The notes under the pieces were generated by a model. The model was not told the origin of the DNA and made no database searches. It worked only from the letters and a program-made list of their open reading frames with translations. Shown piece by piece: positions 57,854-64,000 of a DNA stretch of 64,000 nt (positions are counted from its first letter, which is position 1; each line of letters starts with the position of its first letter). The stretch spans positions 744,001 through 808,000 of the forward strand of contig NZ_CP077369.1 of assembly GCF_019048525.1 (NCBI RefSeq), written 5' to 3'. The translations under genes were made by a program, and so were the position numbers. This stretch comes from Acinetobacter lwoffii. GTDB lineage: Bacteria; Pseudomonadota; Gammaproteobacteria; Pseudomonadales; Moraxellaceae.

Positions 57854-58816
57854 GTGAAGATCATATTTGCAGGCACACCAGAATTTGCAGCGACTGCATT
57901 GGCTGCGTTGCTTAGAACCGAACATGAAATTGTGGCGGTCTATACTCAACCGGACCGCAAGGCCGGACGTGGACAAAAGCTCACGGCATCTGCGGTGAAG
58001 CAGTTAGCGCTTGAACATCATCTTTCGGTCTATCAGCCTTTACATTTCAAGTCATCGACTGAAGAAGGTCTGGCGGCGCAAGCGGAACTTAAAGCCTTAA
58101 ATGCAGATGTGATGGTGGTGGCAGCTTATGGCCTGATCCTGCCACAAGTGGTTCTGGATACGCCAAAATATGGTTGCCTGAATATTCATGGTTCGCTGTT
58201 GCCACGCTGGCGCGGTGCAGCCCCGATTCAGCGCGCGATTGCTACCGGCGATATCGAAACAGGTGTGACCATTATGAAAATGGCAGCCGGTCTGGATACC
58301 GGGGACATGATGTATAAAACACTGTGCCCGATTAGCGCCGAAGATACATCTGCCAGCCTGCATGACAAACTGGCGCTGCAAGGTGCTGAGGCGATTGTGG
58401 CCGTGCTCGAATCGGAACAGACTTTACAGCACTATCTTGAGACCCGTGAAGTTCAGGATGAAAATCTGACTGTCTACGCGCATAAACTGACAAAAGCCGA
58501 AGCACAAATTGACTGGACCCAGCCTGCAGCAGATATTGACCGTAATATTCGTGCCTTTAATCCCTGGCCAGTGGCATTCACCCCGCTAGATGACGGCAAC
58601 AATTTACGCATCTGGAATTCATCACTTTCCACACAAAAGGCAAGCAATGCCCTGCCTAGTGAAGTGATTGCCCTGGATAAAGATGGCGTGCATGTGATGT
58701 GTGGTGATCAACATGCTATTTGCATCACCAATCTGCAATGGCCAGGTGGCAAAGCCCTGAATGCTGTTCAAATTAATCAAACTCAAAAACTATCGGTAGG
58801 ATATAAATTCGCATGA
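57854..58816 (+). CDS. fmt: Methionyl-tRNA formyltransferase
   Basis: Formylates initiator Met-tRNA. The 320-residue protein has GTPEFAATAL, the catalytic Asn-His-Asp set (LNIHGSLLPRWRGAAPIQRA and LDTGDMMYK) and a C-terminal OB-like domain. The start is a GTG at 57854; an overlapping ATG at 57850 is in another frame. It overlaps rsmB by 4 bp, the common fmt-rsmB arrangement. Confidence 0.98.
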   Translation: MKIIFAGTPEFAATALAALLRTEHEIVAVYTQPDRKAGRGQKLTASAVKQLALEHHLSVYQPLHFKSSTEEGLAAQAELKALNADVMVVAAYGLILPQVVLDTPKYGCLNIHGSLLPRWRGAAPIQRAIATGDIETGVTIMKMAAGLDTGDMMYKTLCPISAEDTSASLHDKLALQGAEAIVAVLESEQTLQHYLETREVQDENLTVYAHKLTKAEAQIDWTQPAADIDRNIRAFNPWPVAFTPLDDGNNLRIWNSSLSTQKASNALPSEVIALDKDGVHVMCGDQHAICITNLQWPGGKALNAVQINQTQKLSVGYKFA

Positions 58817-60120
58817 GCCAAATTCAATCATCAGCTAAAAATTTGAATTTGCGCGCGCAAGTTGTAAAAACGCTATTGGCTGTACAAAATGGCCAATCAC
58901 TTGCTTCTGTACTCAATCAACATATCAACATCGTATCTGAGCGTGACCGTGGTCTATATCATGAGTTAACTCTAGGCTGTTTACGTCAGTGGCATGGCCT
59001 GAAAGCCATCACTCTGCCGCTGTTAACCAAACCCCTGGATAACCAGGCTCTAGAAAGCTGCTTATATTTGGGTTTGTACCAGATTCTATGTACCCGTATT
59101 CCGGCACATGCTGCAATTTCAGAAACCGTCACTGCAGCCAAACAGCTGGGATTTGAACCTTTAAGCGGTCTGGTCAATGCGGTACTGCGTCGTGTTTCAC
59201 GTGAAACAGAAGAATTTGACCTGGCTTTAAATCAGGCGCATGGCCTGCCAAGCTGGCTCTACAAGCGTTTAAAGAAAGACTGGCCGGAACAGCTTGCCGA
59301 GCTGTCACATGACTTGAAACAGATTGCGCCGCTTACCTTGCGTGTCAATATCAATCAGGTCAGCCGTGATGAATATCTGGAAATTCTGGAAGAAGAAGGC
59401 TATGAAGCACGTGCCTGTACTCTTTCTGAAGTTGGGATTGTACTGGAACAGAATGTGCATATTCCGAACCTGCCGGGCTATGAAGCCGGCGGTTTCTCGG
59501 TGCAGGATGAACATGCCCAGCTGTGTGCGACCTTAGTTCCTGACCTTGAAGGCAAAATCGTAGTAGATGCCTGCGCTGCGCCAGGGGGTAAGACTGCGCA
59601 TATCTTGGAAAAATACAGCCCGAAAAAACTCTATGCCATTGATCAGGATGCTAAACGTTTAGTCCGTGTGGCAGAAAATCTGGAACGTTTACTGTTAACT
59701 GAATATGCCGACGTTGAAATTATCGCGGCTGATGCGATCACCTGGACCGCTCCGGAGCCGGTCGATTGTATCGTACTGGATGCACCATGCTCTGCAATTG
59801 GTGTGATCCGTCGTCATCCGGATATTCGCTTGTTACGTCACTCTACCGATATTCCGCAAACGGTACAGCTGCAAAAGCAGATTCTGGAAAATATGTGGCA
59901 GCAACTGAAAGTCGGTGGTACGTTGCTGTACATCACCTGTTCAATTCTGAAAGCCGAAAATGAACAACAGATGGTCGAGTTCTTTGCTCAACATGCCGAT
60001 GCCAAAGAAATCAAAATCGAAGCCGATTGGGGCATCGAACAGATTCATGGCCGTCAATTGTTACCGAAAGCGGATCAAGGCGACGGCTTCTTCTATTGCC
60101 GTATTGAAAAAACGGCATAA
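58813..60120 (+). CDS. rsmB: 16S rRNA (cytosine-967-C5)-methyltransferase
   Basis: Methylates C967 of 16S rRNA using SAM. The 435-residue protein has an N-terminal NusB-like domain (residues about 10-140), a SAM-binding VVDACAAPGGKTAHIL, the catalytic cysteine pair regions VLDAPCSAIGVIRRHPDIR and LYITCSILKAENEQQ, and a C-terminal FFYCRIEK. It is coupled to fmt. Confidence 0.98.
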   Translation: MSQIQSSAKNLNLRAQVVKTLLAVQNGQSLASVLNQHINIVSERDRGLYHELTLGCLRQWHGLKAITLPLLTKPLDNQALESCLYLGLYQILCTRIPAHAAISETVTAAKQLGFEPLSGLVNAVLRRVSRETEEFDLALNQAHGLPSWLYKRLKKDWPEQLAELSHDLKQIAPLTLRVNINQVSRDEYLEILEEEGYEARACTLSEVGIVLEQNVHIPNLPGYEAGGFSVQDEHAQLCATLVPDLEGKIVVDACAAPGGKTAHILEKYSPKKLYAIDQDAKRLVRVAENLERLLLTEYADVEIIAADAITWTAPEPVDCIVLDAPCSAIGVIRRHPDIRLLRHSTDIPQTVQLQKQILENMWQQLKVGGTLLYITCSILKAENEQQMVEFFAQHADAKEIKIEADWGIEQIHGRQLLPKADQGDGFFYCRIEKTA

Positions 60121-60136
60121 ATCATGCGTTTAAAAT

Positions 60137-60163
60137 GAAAGGCAGCCTAAGCTGCCTTTTTTA
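60137..60163 (+). terminator. Terminator after rsmB
   Basis: Perfect inverted repeat AAGGCAGC / GCTGCCTT with a CTAA loop and six Ts. It also lies at the end of zupT, which arrives from the other side. Confidence 0.9.
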
Positions 60164-60190
60164 TATCTCGTGATTCAGTGAATATGAGGT

Positions 60191-61000
60191 TTATTGAATA
60201 AACTTAAAAATCACCAGACTGCTGGCCAATGCAGCCATGCCACTGACCAGCCCATATACCGTTTCATGTCCTTTGGCATAGCGTTTTGCCGTCGGCAATA
60301 ATTCATCCAGTGCCAGATAAACCATCACGCCGCCAATCACCCCAAAGATCAGACCATAGACGGTTTCACTCATATAAGGTGCCAGAATAAAATAACCGAG
60401 CGCTGCCCCCAATGGTTCGGCCAGGCCCGAGACCAGACTGGCCCAGAGCGCATAATCTTTACGGCCGGTGGCCATATATACCGGCAAGGCAATCGCCACA
60501 CCTTCTGGTACATTATGAATCGCAATTGCCACCGCCAGTGGCGCACCCAAAGCAGGGCTTTCCAGTGTGGCAAAAAACGTCGCCAGTCCTTCCGGTAGGT
60601 TATGTGCGCTAATCGCAAACAGGGTCAACATGCCGGTACGCAGTAATTGGGTTGAACTGACGCCCTTGGCAGAATGGGTTTCAATGGTGTCATGGGGATT
60701 CGGCACAAAGCGATCCAGCAATAACACCAGAACTACGCCCAGTAAAAAAGCAAAAGTGCCAAAGGCAAAACCGGTTTTTTCATCAAAATCCAGGCTAAAG
60801 GACGCGATCGATTTGTTCAGAATTTCGGTTAAAGAGACATAAATCATGGCCCCGGCAGCAAAGGCCAAACCAAAGGCTAGCAAACGGAAATTAGGTTTTT
60901 TTAAGAATAATACCAGTCCCCCACCCACCACGGTGGCCAGCCCGGCAAATAAAGTCACGGCAAAGGCTGTATGGACTTGTCCATCTGAAACGGAAATCAT
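60191..61000 (-). CDS. zupT: ZIP-family divalent metal transporter
   Basis: Inner-membrane importer of zinc and other divalent metals. The 269-residue protein has eight membrane segments and the two metal-site helices SAHNLPEGLATFFA and AIHNVPEGVAIALPV, with the following helix LAEPLGAALGYF. The length and motifs match ZupT. Regulation by Zur or Fur is possible, but no site is clear. Confidence 0.95.
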   Translation of the reverse strand: MISVSDGQVHTAFAVTLFAGLATVVGGGLVLFLKKPNFRLLAFGLAFAAGAMIYVSLTEILNKSIASFSLDFDEKTGFAFGTFAFLLGVVLVLLLDRFVPNPHDTIETHSAKGVSSTQLLRTGMLTLFAISAHNLPEGLATFFATLESPALGAPLAVAIAIHNVPEGVAIALPVYMATGRKDYALWASLVSGLAEPLGAALGYFILAPYMSETVYGLIFGVIGGVMVYLALDELLPTAKRYAKGHETVYGLVSGMAALASSLVIFKFIQ

Positions 61001-61022
61001 GTCAAAGCATCAGCCATTAAAA

Positions 61023-61053
61023 AAGTCATTATCATCAAGGATGATAATGACTT
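61023..61053 (-). terminator. Terminator after metS
   Basis: Perfect 14-bp inverted repeat AAGTCATTATCATC / GATGATAATGACTT followed by T's in the minus direction. It separates the NSS-metS unit from zupT. Confidence 0.85.
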
Positions 61054-61088
61054 CTATTTATGGTAACAGTAGGTTTATGTGAAGATTT

Positions 61089-61199
61089 TTAGTCTTCTGG
61101 TTCTTCCGGATTCTTTGCCAGATGAATCACAGCCAGTACCAGACCACCCCATAATAAAACGATAGAGATGATCATCATGATTAGTGCAGATGTATTCAT
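61089..61199 (-). CDS. metS: MetS-like small subunit of NSS amino-acid importer
   Basis: A 36-residue protein with a single membrane helix (ALIMMIISIVLLWGGLVLAV) and an acidic tail (NPEEPED). It starts 10 bp after the stop of the sodium-coupled transporter gene and has a GGAG-type site (GGAGAGCGAC before the ATG). This size, position and layout match MetS partners of MetP-type methionine/alanine importers. Confidence 0.88.
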   Translation of the reverse strand: MNTSALIMMIISIVLLWGGLVLAVIHLAKNPEEPED

Positions 61200-61209
61200 A
61201 GTCGCTCTC

Positions 61210-62685
61210 CTAGCTGTGACGATCTTTAATCAGGCTGAATAGAATGGCACCCAGAATAAAGAATGCCATTACTCCTCCACCTACCATCCATAGGGTACTG
61301 GCAGCATAGCCACCATAACCTTCTGCCATGATCGATTTCAGGGTCAGGCCCAATGCCAGCAATAATGACAAAGGCGTGATCACCGTTAGCATGAAGTTCC
61401 AACTGGCACCCAGTTTCACGCTGGCAAACTCATTCACATGGCCTTCCAGCTGTTTCATTAATGGACGACGGAACCACGACAACAGAATAATCGATAACAG
61501 ACCGCCACCGACAATACCGATGTTATTGGCAAAGTAGTCGATGATATCGACAAAGGTAATGGCACTATGTGTCGAGAACATCAGGGTAGAAATCACTGCT
61601 GAACCACCAGCAATAATCGTCACTGACTTGTTCTTTGACCAGCCCAGTTTGTCCTGGAACGCAGCAATCGGAACTTGCAGGATACTGACCATCGAGGTAA
61701 TACCAGCAACCGTCAATGAACCAAAGAACAGGAAACCGAACAGGTCACCACCTGCACCTAAACTGGAAATGATTTTCGGAAACGCAATAAAGGCCAGACC
61801 AATACCGCCAGATACCACATCTTCAACTTTCGCACCTGAGCTGAATGCCATAAAACCAAGCGCGGCAAAGACACCAATACCCGCCAGAATTTCAAAAGAC
61901 GAGTTGGCCAATGCCACCACAATCCCTGAACCGGTCAGGTTAGTTTTGCGTTTCAGGTAAGATGCATAGGTCAACATGATCCCGAAGCCCACTGACAGTG
62001 AGAAGAAGATATGACCAAAAGCGGCTAACCAGACTTTATAGTTGGCCATCGCTTCCCAGTTCGGCGTGAAGAAAGCATTTAAACCATCGACTGCACCAGG
62101 TAAACGTACTGCCTGAATCACTAGGATCGTGAATAAAATCACCAGCAATGGCATAAAGATTTTATTCGCCAGTTCTACCCCACGGCGTACTCCACCGTAA
62201 AGAATCAGCATGACTGCTGCCCAAACGACCACCAGACCAAAGAACAGCACAGGTACAAAACCGAGCGTCAGACCCTCACCATTTTGTAGGTAAGTATTGA
62301 AGAAGAAGCCTTGGGTATCTGTGCCCCACTGCTGTCCAAAGGAATAGAACATATAGCTGCCAGCCCAGGACAAGACGCTGGCATAGTAAATCCCGATCAC
62401 CAGAGTGACCATGACCTGCCACCAACCCAAGGATTCGGCATTCATGAGTTTTTTATAGGCCATAGGCGGTGCTTTACGGAACTTGTGTCCGACCGCATAG
62501 TCTAAAAACAATAAAGGTAAACCTGCTGCGAAAATCGCAATCAGATAGGGGATCAGGAATGCCCCGCCACCATTTTCATAGGCAACATAAGGGAAACGCC
62601 AGATATTCCCCAAGCCAACGGCGGAACCAATCGCTGCAATAATGAATCCTGATCGTGCGGACCAATTCTCACGAGTTTCTGTCAT
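61210..62685 (-). CDS. Sodium-dependent (NSS/SNF family) amino-acid transporter
   Basis: A 491-residue transporter with 11-12 membrane segments. The first helix SGFIIAAIGSAVGLGNIWRF and following FPYVAYENGGGAFLIPY are the family signature (sodium and substrate sites). Its coupling with MetS suggests a MetP-like methionine/alanine importer. It is the first gene of a two-gene unit on the minus strand. Confidence 0.94.
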   Translation of the reverse strand: MTETRENWSARSGFIIAAIGSAVGLGNIWRFPYVAYENGGGAFLIPYLIAIFAAGLPLLFLDYAVGHKFRKAPPMAYKKLMNAESLGWWQVMVTLVIGIYYASVLSWAGSYMFYSFGQQWGTDTQGFFFNTYLQNGEGLTLGFVPVLFFGLVVVWAAVMLILYGGVRRGVELANKIFMPLLVILFTILVIQAVRLPGAVDGLNAFFTPNWEAMANYKVWLAAFGHIFFSLSVGFGIMLTYASYLKRKTNLTGSGIVVALANSSFEILAGIGVFAALGFMAFSSGAKVEDVVSGGIGLAFIAFPKIISSLGAGGDLFGFLFFGSLTVAGITSMVSILQVPIAAFQDKLGWSKNKSVTIIAGGSAVISTLMFSTHSAITFVDIIDYFANNIGIVGGGLLSIILLSWFRRPLMKQLEGHVNEFASVKLGASWNFMLTVITPLSLLLALGLTLKSIMAEGYGGYAASTLWMVGGGVMAFFILGAILFSLIKDRHS

Positions 62686-63276
62686 AGAACACCTAAACTT
62701 TTAACCCCTTTAGATGCTGCTTGTTATGGTTATGGCGCAAGCAAAAAAAGAAGCATTTTCAATAATTTTGGGTGTTTGAATTAGAGGGCACCTTGTGGGC
62801 GTCGAATTCTAATGTACAAACAGGTCAGCAGGTCTTACATCTTGCTTAAAGTCTGATCGAAAAACTGACCTTGTAGATGATTTAACAATACTGACTTTTT
62901 TAAATTTTTTCTGTAAATTCTGCTTAAAATATTCGTTATTTATAATCTATTCGAATTAAGCGTTCAATAATTCTGCAAAATAAGGCAGATTAAACAAGTT
63001 ATATATTGACAAACTTTTTGGAATATATTTTTCTTAAGTTTTACTACAGGGTCGCTGTTTCAAAAAATGTATTCCAAGACTCTGATCCAGCATCTGTTTT
63101 TAGATCATTATTTGAAGATGAAACGGCTCATACTAAGGCACATGACCAAGCCGTGATATGGGAAATCAAATTCTCTCATGGAATTTTGACCTCTTTAAAA
63201 ACCGGTTTAAATATCACAAGCAGATTTAAAAACCAGCCACCTGTGATATCGAAGCGATGAATTGAATATTCTGAAC
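62686..63276. other. AT-rich intergenic stretch, no supported gene
   Basis: About 590 bp between the NSS transporter and the aldehyde dehydrogenase. An 84-codon plus-strand frame at 63006-63260 has no good ribosome-binding site or recognisable motif, so I do not call it. It should contain the transporter's promoter on the left. Confidence 0.5.
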
Positions 63277-64000
63277 CTAGGCTTTAATCACCAGCATGCG
63301 CTCTTCCTGCATATCGCGAATGGCGGACTGAATTCCTTCACGACCCAGACCTGAATCTTTGACCCCGCCATAGGGCATGTTATCGACCCGGAAAGACGGA
63401 ATATCATTGATAATGACACCGCCGACATGCAGATGATCCCAGGCATACAGCATCTTGTTCAGATTCTGAGTATACACTCCAGCTTGCAAGCCAAAACGGC
63501 TGCGGTTGATACAGGCAATACCGGATTCGAAATCAGCATACGCTTCCAGAATTGCCACCGGGCCAAAGGCTTCATCACGGTAGATTTCCAGACTGTGGTC
63601 TACATTTTCCAGCAAGGTCGGTGCGAACATCACACCATTCAATTCGCCTCCAATCAGGATTTTCGCGTCTTTTTTCACGGCTTTATCCAGCCATTTTTTC
63701 AGGCGTTTGGCTTCATCTTCCTTGATCATCGGACCAACCAAGGTTGTGCTCAGATTCGGATCAGCGGCTTTAATCGTTTTCAGTTTCGCCAGCAGTTTGT
63801 CCTTCACTTCAGTATAAATCTGCTGATGCACCAAAATGCGTTGCACACTGATACACACCTGTCCGGCATGGTTATACGCCCCGCCAATTAGACGGTTAAT
63901 CAAGGCATCGTTAATTTCGGTATCTGGCTCAATCATGACAGCAGCATTGCCACCCAGCTCCAAGACCACTTTTTTACGACCGGCACGCGCTTTCATATCC
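63277..64000 (-). CDS. Aldehyde dehydrogenase, C-terminal part (runs off window)
   Basis: NAD(P)-dependent aldehyde oxidation. The visible 240 residues include the catalytic glutamate in VLELGGNAAVMI and the nucleophile cysteine in GQVCISVQR, then EAFGPVAILEA and PYGGVKDSGLGREG near the C-terminus. The frame continues past the window edge, so the N-terminal NAD-binding domain is missing here. The specific substrate is unknown. Confidence 0.9.
   Translation of the reverse strand, partial: DMKARAGRKKVVLELGGNAAVMIEPDTEINDALINRLIGGAYNHAGQVCISVQRILVHQQIYTEVKDKLLAKLKTIKAADPNLSTTLVGPMIKEDEAKRLKKWLDKAVKKDAKILIGGELNGVMFAPTLLENVDHSLEIYRDEAFGPVAILEAYADFESGIACINRSRFGLQAGVYTQNLNKMLYAWDHLHVGGVIINDIPSFRVDNMPYGGVKDSGLGREGIQSAIRDMQEERMLVIKA

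Noticed and set aside
63006..63260. 84-codon plus-strand frame before aldehyde dehydrogenase
   Set aside because: No motif, no good start signal and AT-rich background; likely chance.

Overview
The window comes from an Acinetobacter chromosome. The evidence is a capsule (K) locus with the genus layout (ugd-galU-gdr at one end, a divergently transcribed wza-wzb-wzc at the other, FKBP isomerase genes beyond), a complete 1180-bp element matching ISAba1, and a generally AT-rich sequence. The species cannot be fixed from sequence alone.

Region 1 (1-24.7 kb) is the capsule locus. A long minus-strand run starts at 19.1 kb with rmlB-rmlD-rmlA-rmlC (dTDP-L-rhamnose). It continues through wzx, wzy, a family-2 glycosyltransferase, fnlA-fnlB-fnlC (UDP-L-FucNAc), a WbuB-like glycosyltransferase and the initiating phospho-sugar transferase. 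Then come an unusual trio (metallophosphoesterase, ATP-grasp ligase, small SDR), a sugar aminotransferase, the 4,6-dehydratase gdr, galU and the first part of ugd, which runs off the window. The export genes wza-wzb-wzc and a wzi-like outer membrane gene read the other way. Three local nucleotide-sugar pathways and three transferases suggest a trisaccharide repeat of L-Rha, L-FucNAc and a 4-amino-4,6-dideoxy-GlcNAc residue. The ATP-grasp/SDR trio sits where an N-acetyltransferase would be expected, so the 4-amino group may carry an unusual substituent.

Region 2 (24.9-36.7 kb) is housekeeping: two tandem FKBP isomerases, a dienelactone hydrolase, a HIT protein, mutY, an M23 lipoprotein, tag, an alcohol dehydrogenase, a START-domain protein, dapB, a gene-poor degraded stretch, a cold-shock protein, dnaJ and a small membrane protein.

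Region 3 (36.7-45.1 kb) is an RND efflux operon (lipoprotein adaptor plus pump) with a divergent tetR regulator wrecked by mobile DNA. ISAba1 lies between the divergent genes, with a 9-bp target duplication and its known outward promoter facing the pump. The tetR gene is also split by an IS605-type tnpB element, which itself carries a nested IS701-like (ISAba11-like) insertion with a 5-bp target duplication. The predicted result is loss of repression plus a strong imported promoter.

Region 4 (45.3-64 kb) holds ppc, a uracil/xanthine-type permease, a small ribbon-helix-helix gene followed by a 37-residue lysine-rich protein, a chorismate mutase overlapping a DsbA-like protein, a second solitary tnpB element, two different ilvD genes, fmt-rsmB, zupT, a MetS/NSS amino-acid importer pair and the C-terminal part of an aldehyde dehydrogenase. 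I saw no tRNA, rRNA or CRISPR array.
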